DNA from: Idiomarina sp.
GTDB lineage: Bacteria; Pseudomonadota; Gammaproteobacteria; Enterobacterales; Alteromonadaceae
Length of the DNA: 64,000 nucleotides
Direction of reading: 5' to 3'
Assembly: GCA_020832105.1 (NCBI GenBank)
Contig: JAFIFH010000070.1
Coordinates: forward strand, 82,699 to 146,698
Positions 27,718 through 35,839 of this stretch are shown piece by piece (within the stretch, counting starts at the first letter, position 1; the number at the start of each line of letters is the position of its first letter). Below the pieces are notes generated by a model. The model was not told where the DNA came from. It saw nothing but the letters and a program-made list of their open reading frames with translations, and did no database searches. A program made the translations under genes and the position numbers.

Positions 27718-29088
27718 ATGATGGAACTTACTGCTGCCACCACCTTGACTGCCCTATGGGCAGTCAGTGCCTATTACTTTTGGCAACGGGACAAGTTGCC
27801 CAAGCACCAGCCTGCAGCCCCAGCGGCCAGCGCAACCGACACCGCTCGCGTATTGATTGCCTATGCCAGCCAAAGCGGTCAGGCCCGGGAGCTCGCCACA
27901 GAGTATGCGCGCCAGCTGGTTGCACCCCCCGGGAATCCTGCAAGCAGGATTGACCTGCGCTGCTTGAGTCAGTTGGCACCAGAAGATTTGGCCCAGTATC
28001 AGCAGGTCTTTTTGCATGCCAGCACCTATGGTCAAGGGCAGGCGCCTGACACAGCGAAAGCATTCTGTCGCGCCTTATCAGCCGTCGCCGATAATCATTT
28101 TAAAACCGGTTCCATGCAGTTCGCGGTGTTGGCACTAGGCGATCGGGCTTATCCGGATTTCTGTGCATTTGGCCATTGGTTACATCAACAATTGTTACGC
28201 CTGGCTGGCGAACCACTGGCGGATTGTATCGAGGTTGATCGACTCGACTCTGGCGCCCTGCGCCACTGGCAAGGTATTTTGGAGGCGAGCTTTGATTGTC
28301 AGCTGGCCCTGGCGCCAAAGTCATTTCGCTACCGACTTACTGACCGCCGTTTACTTAACCCTGGCAGTCAAAACGCCAGGTTATTTTGGTTGCAATTAGA
28401 GGCAGTCAACGACTCCGGGACAACCCAGCACCCGCAGCCCGGTGACCTGATTGATATTCATCTGACGAACGGTGAGCGACGCAGCTACAGCCTGGCAAAT
28501 GCGCCTGCCCAATACGGCCCCGCGCAAATTGAGCTGATCGTGCGCCAACATTATCGCGATGACCGCACACCAGGCTACGCCTCACACTACCTGAGTGAGC
28601 GTGTAGATGCAGGGAGCCAGATAAAAGTCAGCCTGCGGCGGGGCTTTGACTGGTCGCTCATTCCGGCCCACTGCCCCCTCCTGCTCATCGGCGCCGGCAG
28701 TGGTCTTGCTGGGGTACGCGCAGGCCTGCAGGCTCGTCAGCAGCAACCACTGAGCACAAACTGGCTCATATTTGGAGAACGTGACCCTGTCTATGACCGA
28801 CCTTGCGAGGCTGAACTGATGCACTACCTTGAGCTTGGTGTGCTCAGTCGATGTGATCGGGTTTGGTCGCAAGCCGCACAAAAGGCGCCGTTGAGGTACG
28901 TCCAGGACGTGTTGCGCAGTGAAGCAACACAGCTAACAGCGTACCTACTGCAGGGAGGATATATCTATGTCTGTGGCAGCGCTGATGGACTCGGAGCGGG
29001 GGTTCATGATGCCTTGTTAGAACTGCTCGGCGAATCGGTGGTTTCAACGTTACAGGCCCAGGGGCGGTATGTGCGTGACATCTACTAG
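27718..29088 (+). CDS. Membrane-anchored flavodoxin/ferredoxin-reductase protein (CysJ-like)
   Basis: 456 aa diflavin reductase. An N-terminal membrane anchor (about 5-22) is followed by a flavodoxin-like FMN domain (about 44-190) with YASQSGQARELA, STYGQGQAPD and LALGDRAYPDFCAFG. The FAD/NADPH domain (about 205-456) has RSYSLANAP for FAD, GAGSGLAGVRAGL for NADPH and the terminal GRYVRDIY typical of CysJ-type reductases. The absence of cysI and the membrane anchor argue against sulfite reduction. With PepSY-TM and a Fur box it more likely drives reduction of imported ferric complexes. It starts immediately after the DUF4198 stop. Confidence 0.88.
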   Translation: MMELTAATTLTALWAVSAYYFWQRDKLPKHQPAAPAASATDTARVLIAYASQSGQARELATEYARQLVAPPGNPASRIDLRCLSQLAPEDLAQYQQVFLHASTYGQGQAPDTAKAFCRALSAVADNHFKTGSMQFAVLALGDRAYPDFCAFGHWLHQQLLRLAGEPLADCIEVDRLDSGALRHWQGILEASFDCQLALAPKSFRYRLTDRRLLNPGSQNARLFWLQLEAVNDSGTTQHPQPGDLIDIHLTNGERRSYSLANAPAQYGPAQIELIVRQHYRDDRTPGYASHYLSERVDAGSQIKVSLRRGFDWSLIPAHCPLLLIGAGSGLAGVRAGLQARQQQPLSTNWLIFGERDPVYDRPCEAELMHYLELGVLSRCDRVWSQAAQKAPLRYVQDVLRSEATQLTAYLLQGGYIYVCGSADGLGAGVHDALLELLGESVVSTLQAQGRYVRDIY

Positions 29089-29262
29089 CGCTTTGACAGC
29101 GATATTATATTGTTGCCGAATACGTTCAATGCGCAAAATTATGCATTTACCTTAGTCGAAGGCAGCGACATGCTGGAAGCGATGAACAGGGCAATATTGG
29201 ATGTTCGCTCAAGCCCGAGCTGGAGCAACCTGGTGGAACGCTATTTAGGTGAAGACACCTAA
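29089..29262 (+). pseudogene. C-terminal remnant of a periplasmic substrate-binding domain protein
   Basis: Directly after the flavoprotein stop, in the same frame, 57 codons stay open to TAA at 29260 without a start codon or ribosome site. The translation has the look of the last helices of a family-3 solute-binding domain: ILLPNTFNAQNYAFTLVEGS, MLEAMNRAILDVRSSPSWS and NLVERYLGEDT. That pattern (pseudo-repeat 'YA.. LPEGS.L.E.LNRALL.. W..L..RYLG') is typical of amino-acid-binding or ligand-gated channel proteins. The rest of the gene is missing. It is read as a deletion remnant; a chance frame is possible but the composition argues against it. Confidence 0.6.
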
Positions 29263-29285
29263 GGCATAGGGTTGCAGCCCATGCC
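29263..29285 (+). terminator. Hairpin after the remnant, before convergent DUF4199 gene
   Basis: GGCAT-A-GGG pairs with CCC-ATGCC around the loop TTGCAG, starting at the base after the remnant's stop codon. A strong stem but without a clean T-run, so it may end transcripts from either convergent gene. It probably belonged to the lost gene. Confidence 0.45.
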
Positions 29286-29296
29286 GTTCAGGTACT

Positions 29297-29821
29297 TTAT
29301 TTATTTAGCGTGCGAACGAAGTATGCGACCACGGCCGAGGTCACGACCCCCATAATGAGGGCACCAAAAAACGCCTGAATAATATACGAGGTAAGGTTAA
29401 AATAAGCGCCCGCTTCGGCGGCGTCCATGACTCCGGTTTCCACCGCATGGGTCGCGGCATTGACGAAGAAATGCGGCGACACCAGGGTATGTACAATCCA
29501 CTGGGTGAGTGGGGTCAGCACAGCGATAATCAGGGTCATCACCAACCCGCAGTTGAAACCCTGACGCCAGGTCATTTGCCCGGAATAAAAGCGGTCTCGC
29601 TTGTGACGCAATGCCAGCACATAAATGAGAATCGCAATGATGGCAAAGAAATTGGTATACAGCGGATGCACGCCGACGTGAACAGAATGCAGTCCGACCA
29701 TCCGCTCAAACAGCATCCACGCCAGCATCGCGAGAATGAAAATCATCGCCCAGCAGATTTCTAGCAAATATCGGCGTAACATAAAGGCATCCATTATTTT
29801 TGTTATGATGATGTTTACCAT
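29297..29821 (-). CDS. DUF4199-like integral membrane protein
   Basis: 174 aa with four hydrophobic helices: about 22-42 (ICWAMIFILAMLAWMLF), 55-70 (TNFFAIIAILIYVLAL), 88-110 (GFNCGLVMTLIIAVLTPLTQW) and 148-168 (IIQAFFGALIMGVVTSAVVAYF). The central F(Y)SGQMTWRQGFNCG loop is typical of DUF4199. The start is uncertain among ATG 29821, 29794 and 29782. None has a strong ribosome site, although GGATG precedes the last, which would give MLRRYLLEI. Function unknown. It is divergent from the dNTPase gene. Confidence 0.8.
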   Translation of the reverse strand: MVNIIITKIMDAFMLRRYLLEICWAMIFILAMLAWMLFERMVGLHSVHVGVHPLYTNFFAIIAILIYVLALRHKRDRFYSGQMTWRQGFNCGLVMTLIIAVLTPLTQWIVHTLVSPHFFVNAATHAVETGVMDAAEAGAYFNLTSYIIQAFFGALIMGVVTSAVVAYFVRTLNK

Positions 29822-29929
29822 ATACGCAGCGTCACTAAAAAATCAATCAAAACTATCGCCTCTGGTGGCTGTTCAAGGGCCCCGTAAGCGGGTAGTTTAG
29901 AGCCAATTATTTGTATTCCGGAGTTGTTG

Positions 29930-31237
29930 ATGTCGAATTCACCCGCCGCCTTAAGTATGACTGTATGGCAAGAGCGCCGTTCCGGCCCCAACCAACAACG
30001 CCCCGGTGACCTGCGTACTGCGTGGCAGCGGGATCGTGCCCGTGTATTACACTCCGCAGCGTTCCGCCGACTGCAGTCAAAGACCCAGATTATGAACGTC
30101 GGCGAAAATGACTTTTACCGCACCCGGCTCACGCACTCGCTGGAAGCTGCGCAAATTGGCGCCTCGCTGATAAATCATCTGGCCCATAGCGGAGGTGAGT
30201 TTGAACGTGCCTTGCTGCCGGATGAAAACCTGATGGAGGCTCTATGCCTGGCCCACGACATCGGTCACCCGCCGTTTGGTCATGGTGGAGAAACGGCATT
30301 GAATTACAAGATGCTGCAATCCGGTGGTTTTGAAGGCAATGGGCAGACCCTGCGCATCGTCGGCCGCCTTGAAGCGTATCATCAGCACCATGGCATGGAC
30401 CTAACCCGCCGCACCTTGCTGGGCTTACTGAAGTACCCGGTGTTGATGCCGCATCTGCCAACACCTCAGGACCCAAACCATCCAGGCTCGCTCGGTCAAT
30501 GGAAGCCCGCCAAAGCGATATTTGCGGCTGACGCTGACATTCTTGACTGGATTCTGGCCCCCCTTAGTGATGCCGACCGCATTGCGTTTCAGCAAGTAGA
30601 CACATTGACCGAGAGCCCATGGCAGCGCTCCTTGCATAAGTCATTTGACGCTTCACTGATGGAACTGGCAGACGATATTGCCTATGGGGTGCATGATTTA
30701 GAAGACGCCGTGGTGACTGGCACGCTGACGATTGAGGAATGGCGCCAGCATATGGCTGCACTGATTGGTAGCCTAGAGGACCCGTTAGCGAGCCTGATGC
30801 AGCGGCTCGAAGCTGAACTGTTCTCAGCCAGTCATCATCAACGCAAAAACGCGATTGGCGCATTGGTTAACGTGTTCGTGACAGCAGTACGTATCGATGA
30901 GTCGCTACCAGCAGCCAGTGAACCCCAGCTTCGTTTTAATGCCGCACTTCCTGACGGCGAGCGGCGCTTACTGGATGGCTTAAAGTCGGTGGTGTTTGAG
31001 TACGTGATCAATCAGCCCGCCATTCAACAACTGCGTTATCGCAGCCAGAATATGCTGCTCGAACTGTTCAGCGCTTTTCATACCGAACCCACTCGCCTGC
31101 TACCACGCAATACCCGTAGCCGCTGGCAAGAAGCCATGGACGAGCAGGGCCAGGCCGGCGCCGACCGTGTTTTGTGCGACTATATTGCAGGCATGACCGA
31201 CGATTACGCAGAACGCATGCGCAATAGCCTGTTCTAA
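29930..31237 (+). CDS. Deoxyguanosinetriphosphate triphosphohydrolase-like protein (type 2)
   Basis: 435 aa from ATG 29930, preceded by CGGAG; two upstream TTG codons are less likely. HD-domain dNTPase of the shorter class, distinct from the Dgt at 14782-16275. Motifs include VWQERR, RARVLHSAAFRRLQSKTQ, GENDFYRTRLTHSLEAAQIG, LAHDIGHPPFGHGGE and MELADDIAYGVHDLEDAV. Family members hydrolyse dNTPs and may be activated by other nucleotides. The all-present metal ligands imply an active enzyme. Roles include dNTP pool control and phage restriction. An AT-rich region with a promoter for the next operon follows. Confidence 0.93.
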   Translation: MSNSPAALSMTVWQERRSGPNQQRPGDLRTAWQRDRARVLHSAAFRRLQSKTQIMNVGENDFYRTRLTHSLEAAQIGASLINHLAHSGGEFERALLPDENLMEALCLAHDIGHPPFGHGGETALNYKMLQSGGFEGNGQTLRIVGRLEAYHQHHGMDLTRRTLLGLLKYPVLMPHLPTPQDPNHPGSLGQWKPAKAIFAADADILDWILAPLSDADRIAFQQVDTLTESPWQRSLHKSFDASLMELADDIAYGVHDLEDAVVTGTLTIEEWRQHMAALIGSLEDPLASLMQRLEAELFSASHHQRKNAIGALVNVFVTAVRIDESLPAASEPQLRFNAALPDGERRLLDGLKSVVFEYVINQPAIQQLRYRSQNMLLELFSAFHTEPTRLLPRNTRSRWQEAMDEQGQAGADRVLCDYIAGMTDDYAERMRNSLF

Positions 31238-31270
31238 CCAGAAAAGTTTCCAAACTATACATTTGTAATA

Positions 31271-31298
31271 TTTACAAAAAATTTAAACTTTTTATACT
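31271..31298 (+). promoter_or_regulatory. Sigma70-type promoter for the envelope lipoprotein operon
   Basis: TTTACA (31271-31276), a 16-base spacer, and TATACT (31293-31298) in an AT-rich gap, with the first start codon 36 bases downstream. Near-consensus by eye. Confidence 0.6.
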
Positions 31299-31333
31299 TG
31301 CGTTAAATTTGATACAGGGATGTTGTAGGTTTG

Positions 31334-32098
31334 ATGAAAAAATTAGTGGCCGATGAAGCGGTTGGTCGTCGTGGCGCGTTTAAATCCGTTTTGGTATTTA
31401 TTACTCTCATTGTAGTCACTCTCGCCCAATGGAATGGGGCACGAATGCTAATGGAGAGTGTGTATAGCAACTTCGTCACTCACTTCACTCATCATCTGGA
31501 ATACAAGCAGCTTGAACATGTGAGGGTCGGCGCTAACCTTACCTATTTAGAGTCTATCTTTGGTGCTGCTCAGCTCATTAAAGCGTCTACCACAGAGCCA
31601 GCCTTAGATTATCGCTATTATCACTCCAACAAGTTCCTGCTTACCCTCGCGGTTGACGAAGACCGTATTGAAGGTTTCCAGATTCTTTCAAAGCTCCCTG
31701 GTTTTCAACCGAACATTATCCTCAGCGATCAACGCCTGAATGATGTCCCTTTTGCTCAGCTCCATCCGCAGGTTGGTGATTTTATCACCGACAATAGCAA
31801 CCTGAGATTTTATCTTGAGCGACACCAGCTCGGCCGTTTGGGTTTGTTTATGAATCTCTTCCCCGCTCATGTTAGCTATGGTGCAGAGCATAGAAGTTCC
31901 GAAGCAAACACTAACCCTCAACTGCTGGATGACTTGAACCGCTCATATTTACTGGGCGAAGAAGAAGCGCTCAGTCAACATCTTACTGAACTTCGCTTGC
32001 AGGCCACCCCAAACAGCTACAGCTTTGGCCGAATATCCCTGGAGACCGCTGCCGACATGATGCTGACCACCTATGAATTTCGAGCCTATTTTGAGTAA
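31334..32098 (+). CDS. Single-pass membrane protein, ETEC_3214-like, first gene of envelope operon
   Basis: 254 aa from ATG 31334 (a TTG at 31331 is in frame). A positively charged N-terminus is followed by one membrane helix at about 18-36 (SVLVFITLIVVTLAQW), then a soluble domain of about 215 residues, probably periplasmic. The start of the domain (THFTHHLEYKQLEHVRVGANLTYLESIFGAAQ) resembles what I know as the ETEC_3214 domain, of unknown function. It is followed seven bases later by an LPP20-type gene. With that, the CsgG-like lipoprotein, a second LPP20 lipoprotein and a transglycosylase, it may be the inner-membrane part of an envelope apparatus. Function unknown. Confidence 0.8.
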   Translation: MKKLVADEAVGRRGAFKSVLVFITLIVVTLAQWNGARMLMESVYSNFVTHFTHHLEYKQLEHVRVGANLTYLESIFGAAQLIKASTTEPALDYRYYHSNKFLLTLAVDEDRIEGFQILSKLPGFQPNIILSDQRLNDVPFAQLHPQVGDFITDNSNLRFYLERHQLGRLGLFMNLFPAHVSYGAEHRSSEANTNPQLLDDLNRSYLLGEEEALSQHLTELRLQATPNSYSFGRISLETAADMMLTTYEFRAYFE

Positions 32099-32104
32099 CT
32101 GTGG

Positions 32105-33052
32105 ATGAGCTTTATGACATTACTTGCAAACCTTGGCAGGCTGCTCATTATAGGGTTTTTATTCACTGTCAGCAGTAGTTATGCATCTGACTCCGCATGG
32201 TGGCAACACCCCCCCCAGGACTCTGACGAGACTCTCTATGGTATCGGTGAAGGATTCAGTCTAGAGCAGGCACAACAGAATGCACTGAACAGCATCGCCG
32301 GGAAGCTCAGCACTCAGCTCTCGTCCTCTCTGCAAAGGCTTAGTCAGGAAACGACCCACTACAGTAGCGACCACGTGCGTCGTCAGGTGCAAAGTAACGT
32401 AGCAGAAGTTCAACTCAGCCAGTTTCAAACACTTCGGGTCATGGAACACGGCCGGATTACCCGTGTTTTACTGGCACTTGATCGTTTACGCCTCGCCGAA
32501 ATTTGGCGACAGCAAATCGCAGACGACCTAGATTACCTGGTTCCACTTATGCAGCAAGGTGATGTCACCAGCCTTGCTCATTGGTTAGAACTAAATGCAG
32601 CGCTCGCACTAGCAGTAACCACCCGCAGTATGTCGCTTAGCTTACAAGCGCTGGACGGAACACCTCCAGGCCCAAACATTGAACGCGCACTGCAAGAGGC
32701 ACTGCGCAACCAGTCACTCAGTATTGAAATCAAAGGCCCGCTACCTGAATTTAATCGCGCTATCCGCCAAGAGCTCTCTCGCCAGGGTATCCATGAGTGC
32801 CATCAGTCTTGTGACATAACTATCGAATATACACCCAGTTTTACGCGTCAACATATGTTTTCAGAATTTACCAGTACGTTAAATCTGGAAACCACTGTGC
32901 GTGAGAGAAATCGACAAATTGTTAATCACAATCTGCAAAGCCGAGCTTCCTCCGTTGTAAGCGCCCAATCGGCAGATCAAAATGTGGTCACACGAGCCAG
33001 TCGTGCATTACTCGATTCAGGGCTTTGGAAGTCGCTCGGGATCAATATTTAA
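32105..33052 (+). CDS. Periplasmic LPP20-domain protein
   Basis: 315 aa. The signal peptide (about 1-27, ending SSSYAS) has no lipobox cysteine, so the protein is probably soluble periplasmic. The N-terminal mature part matches LPP20: WWQHPP..DETLYGIGEGFSLEQAQQNALNSIAGKLSTQLSSSLQ. The middle is helical. The C-terminal half holds strand-rich segments and a Cys pair (IHECHQSCDITIEY) that could form a disulfide. LPP20 proteins include Helicobacter Lpp20 and Vibrio FlgP. Second gene of the operon; the next gene begins 24 bases downstream. Confidence 0.8.
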   Translation: MSFMTLLANLGRLLIIGFLFTVSSSYASDSAWWQHPPQDSDETLYGIGEGFSLEQAQQNALNSIAGKLSTQLSSSLQRLSQETTHYSSDHVRRQVQSNVAEVQLSQFQTLRVMEHGRITRVLLALDRLRLAEIWRQQIADDLDYLVPLMQQGDVTSLAHWLELNAALALAVTTRSMSLSLQALDGTPPGPNIERALQEALRNQSLSIEIKGPLPEFNRAIRQELSRQGIHECHQSCDITIEYTPSFTRQHMFSEFTSTLNLETTVRERNRQIVNHNLQSRASSVVSAQSADQNVVTRASRALLDSGLWKSLGINI

Positions 33053-33076
33053 ATAAAATAAAAAAAGGACAAACTC

Positions 33077-34102
33077 ATGCAGCACATAGCGAAACTATCT
33101 CTGTTAGGAGCCTCTGCGATATTCGCTCTTAGCGCTTGTAAGTCAACCGGCGTCGACCTGCTAGATGCGCAAAGCGTTAATTTGCCGTTGGCAGCATATG
33201 CACCGACGCCTGAAGAAATGAGAGCCGAGCAACGCGTCGTCATTTTACCTCCAGAATATGACCACAGTGCGGGTGAATACGTGTCACGCCAGTTGTATTC
33301 AAACCTCGAACAAGCTCTCATTCGTTCAGGTACCCGAGTCCTTGAACGCGAGCGAGCTGAAAGCATGGCTGCCGAACTGATTGCAGCCGAACAGTCTGGA
33401 CAGTTCCGCACCGACGGTCCACAGGCCGCAAATATCGTGCTATTTAGCCGGGTAACAAACGCAGGTTGGGGAGGTTCACATACCGCCCGCAATACCTATA
33501 CAGACCGCAAAGGTAAGCGTCAAACTACTCCGGCCTACTGTCGCTATAGTGGTTCCGTTCAGGTTCAGGTACGTGCTTACGAGTTACCAGATATGATACC
33601 GATTGACACCTTTGACCTACAAGGCAGTGCTTCTGTTCGAGAGGACAACACCGACCGCAACTGCCCTGTGAGCGATGGTAGAGCAACCGGTCTACTGTCC
33701 AGCGCGGTAGAGGATGCATTAGCTCAAGAGCAAACAGCCATTGCCAATGCTATGGCTCCAAGCTTCTACGTGACTGAACGCCGTAATGCAAATGGTGGCA
33801 AGCTTGCACTATTCCGCATCACCGCAGACAGCTCGCGCGGCGCACAGGAAGGCCGTGACGTAGAAATTTTCCGTCGCGAACTGCGCACTGATGCATTGAC
33901 GCAACAGGAATATATGGAAGAAACCCTTATTGCATCTGGTGTAGTGAGCTCACAGGTCGACCGTACAGGGTCTTACATTATCATTCGTGATAATGATCAA
34001 GCTGACCGCATTCAAGCCGGCGATGTTGCACGTATTCGTCAAGGAAATTGCCCGGATGGGTATATGAGCATCCTTGGCAGCTGCCAACCAAGTTTATGGT
34101 GA
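33077..34102 (+). CDS. CsgG/FlgO-like outer-membrane lipoprotein
   Basis: 341 aa. The lipobox LSAC puts the lipidated Cys at residue 21. The mature domain begins with RVVILPPEYDHSAGEYVSRQLYSNLEQALIRSGTRVLERERAESMAAELIAAEQSG, the alpha/beta pattern of CsgG- or FlgO-like lipoproteins. It continues with strands (YSGSVQVQVRAYEL) and a C-terminal segment with SYIIIRDNDQADRIQAGDVARIRQG and a Cys pair (NCPDGYMSILGSC). CsgG forms a secretion pore, and FlgO/FlgT-type proteins build flagellar rings. Either a pore or a ring subunit is conceivable. ATG 33077 follows AAAAAGGAC. Central gene of the operon. Confidence 0.75.
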   Translation: MQHIAKLSLLGASAIFALSACKSTGVDLLDAQSVNLPLAAYAPTPEEMRAEQRVVILPPEYDHSAGEYVSRQLYSNLEQALIRSGTRVLERERAESMAAELIAAEQSGQFRTDGPQAANIVLFSRVTNAGWGGSHTARNTYTDRKGKRQTTPAYCRYSGSVQVQVRAYELPDMIPIDTFDLQGSASVREDNTDRNCPVSDGRATGLLSSAVEDALAQEQTAIANAMAPSFYVTERRNANGGKLALFRITADSSRGAQEGRDVEIFRRELRTDALTQQEYMEETLIASGVVSSQVDRTGSYIIIRDNDQADRIQAGDVARIRQGNCPDGYMSILGSCQPSLW

Positions 34103-34106
34103 GTTT

Positions 34107-34694
34107 ATGAAATTTAATAAGTTATGGTTAACCTTACCTTTTGCTGCGGCGTTGATTGCCTGCCAGAGCGCTCCTGACACTAAGCTCAGTTATGACCAAT
34201 GCTTCTTTCCTGACAGTCCAGCACAAGAAGCCCCTCAATGGGTTTGCAGTGCGCCAGTGGAAGGTTTGGTCTTGCAAGGCGTAGGCCATTCTCCGCGAAT
34301 GGGGGCGGGAATGAGCATGATGACCGATGCCGCGGCAATGGACGCTCGCTCGCAGATTGCCAATAGCTTTAGCTCTTTCATTAGTTCTCGCATGCAACTG
34401 GCCATAGAGGAGCAGACTATCGACGGTCAAAGCATCTCTATTGCAAATGCTGAACGGATTCAGCGCAGTGTAACCTCGATGCAGCTACAGAGCACTCGTA
34501 TCTATCAAACCGTTGCGACGCCGGCTGGCGGCGTTTACGTGTTAGTTGGACTAAACGAGGAAGGTTATCAGACGAATCTCGAGCGTTTGCTCGAAGAATC
34601 AGAGATGACCGACGACCCGGCGCTTTATCAGCGATTCCTGATGGAAGAAGCAAACCAGGAACTTGATGCGTTACGAGAGGATTTAACCCCATGA
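34107..34694 (+). CDS. LPP20-family lipoprotein
   Basis: 195 aa from ATG 34107, four bases after the previous stop. The signal peptide ends LIAC, lipidated Cys at residue 19. The mature protein has WVCSAPVEGLVLQGVGHSPR followed by a helical segment rich in Ala, Ser and Met (MTDAAAMDARSQIANSFSSF) and strands with VYVLVGLNEEGY, the LPP20/FlgP arrangement. Cys residues at FFP and WVC may pair. Its stop overlaps the transglycosylase ATG (ATGA). Likely an outer-membrane-anchored partner of the CsgG/FlgO-like lipoprotein. Confidence 0.85.
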   Translation: MKFNKLWLTLPFAAALIACQSAPDTKLSYDQCFFPDSPAQEAPQWVCSAPVEGLVLQGVGHSPRMGAGMSMMTDAAAMDARSQIANSFSSFISSRMQLAIEEQTIDGQSISIANAERIQRSVTSMQLQSTRIYQTVATPAGGVYVLVGLNEEGYQTNLERLLEESEMTDDPALYQRFLMEEANQELDALREDLTP

Positions 34695-35839
34695 TACACC
34701 GCGCGGCTTTGCTCGCGCTGATCACTGCAGGTGTATTGTATACGCCTGCAGTAGTCAGCCAACAATCGTTTGAAGAGTGGCGCGCAGCCCGGGATGCTCG
34801 ATACGAGGATTTCCAGGCTGCCCACCATGCACGCTATCAGGCATTTTTGGTGGAGGTGCAAGCCCACTGGGGCAGCGCCAGTGAGCTCTCCGACCAAAGT
34901 ACCGTAGTGCGCTATTCGGAAGATCTGCAAAGCCGCGTGGTGATTGATTACGCCAACTCCTCTATCAGTATTGACAGAGCAGACCCGGATAATACTCAGG
35001 AAATTGACATCAACAGCGTACTCGAGCAATTGCGCAGTTTAACTGTAGCCCAGGCTGCGGCAGACGATCCTGTATTGCAGGTGGCGCAGCAAGATGATCA
35101 ACGCTCGTTACTGGACACCTTTAGCGGTGCCGATAGTGACGCCCTGATAGGGTCCGCAGAACTTTCCGAATCTACTATAGAAGCTGATATGTCCACAGCT
35201 GATAGCGCCGACCCAACCCAGAAACGGATCTCAAGAATTACGTTACAACTTGACCAGCAAGGTGTGTTTCAGCGTCGGGCGCAACCCTATATGGAATCAG
35301 TCACACAGGCGGCGCAGGACTATGACCTGGAGCCCGCATTATTGCTGGCAATTATGCAGGTTGAGTCTTCTTTTAATCCGTTAGCGCAGTCGCACATTCC
35401 GGCATTTGGTTTGATGCAGATCGTGCCGAATTCCGCCGGTCTTGACGTGAACCGAATGATGTATCAAATCGATCAGCCCCCAAGTTCAGAATTATTACTC
35501 CAGGCGGAGCCAAATATCATTTTTGGTGCCAGCTATCTCTCAATTTTAAGTAACCAATATTTGGCGGGTATCGAAAATAGCCAGAGCCGTTTGCTGTGTA
35601 TGGTCGCTGCTTACAATACAGGCGCTGGAAATGTCGCTTCAGTTTTTCATCCGCAAGGCAGACGCCAGATCCGTCCCGCCATACAGAAGATAAACGAATT
35701 GCAACCCGAGCAAGTCTATGAACAGCTGCTTGCGTCCCTGCCGTATGAGGAGACTCGGCTCTACTTACCAAAGGTGATGGACGCCATGTCCGTGTATCAG
35801 AGCGAAGGTCAACCAACAGCGTTTAACGAAAAGTCTTAA
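34691..35839 (+). CDS. MltC-like membrane-bound lytic murein transglycosylase
   Basis: 382 aa. A signal peptide (about 1-22) has no lipobox, unlike E. coli MltC. Next comes a DUF3393-like N-terminal domain (about 25-130, FEEWRAARDARYEDFQAAHHARYQAFL) and an acidic linker (about 130-180). The SLT transglycosylase domain starts at about 200, with the catalytic Glu225 in IMQVESSFNPLAQS, then FGLMQIVPNSAGLDV and the conserved AAYNTGAGNV. It cleaves peptidoglycan by forming 1,6-anhydro-muramic ends. Last gene of the operon, overlapping the previous one by four bases, so probably a local peptidoglycan remodeller for the envelope complex. It overlaps the convergent DUF3634 gene by 17 bases. Confidence 0.9.
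   Translation: MIHRAALLALITAGVLYTPAVVSQQSFEEWRAARDARYEDFQAAHHARYQAFLVEVQAHWGSASELSDQSTVVRYSEDLQSRVVIDYANSSISIDRADPDNTQEIDINSVLEQLRSLTVAQAAADDPVLQVAQQDDQRSLLDTFSGADSDALIGSAELSESTIEADMSTADSADPTQKRISRITLQLDQQGVFQRRAQPYMESVTQAAQDYDLEPALLLAIMQVESSFNPLAQSHIPAFGLMQIVPNSAGLDVNRMMYQIDQPPSSELLLQAEPNIIFGASYLSILSNQYLAGIENSQSRLLCMVAAYNTGAGNVASVFHPQGRRQIRPAIQKINELQPEQVYEQLLASLPYEETRLYLPKVMDAMSVYQSEGQPTAFNEKS

Noticed and set aside
27718..29088. Calling the diflavin protein CysJ, sulfite reductase flavoprotein
   Set aside because: It has a membrane anchor, no adjacent cysI, and sits in a Fur-linked operon, so the sulfite role was not assigned.
29089..29262. Reading the 57 codons as a read-through extension of the flavoprotein
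   Set aside because: The flavoprotein already ends in the canonical RDIY terminus of its family, so the following frame is better explained as a separate gene remnant.
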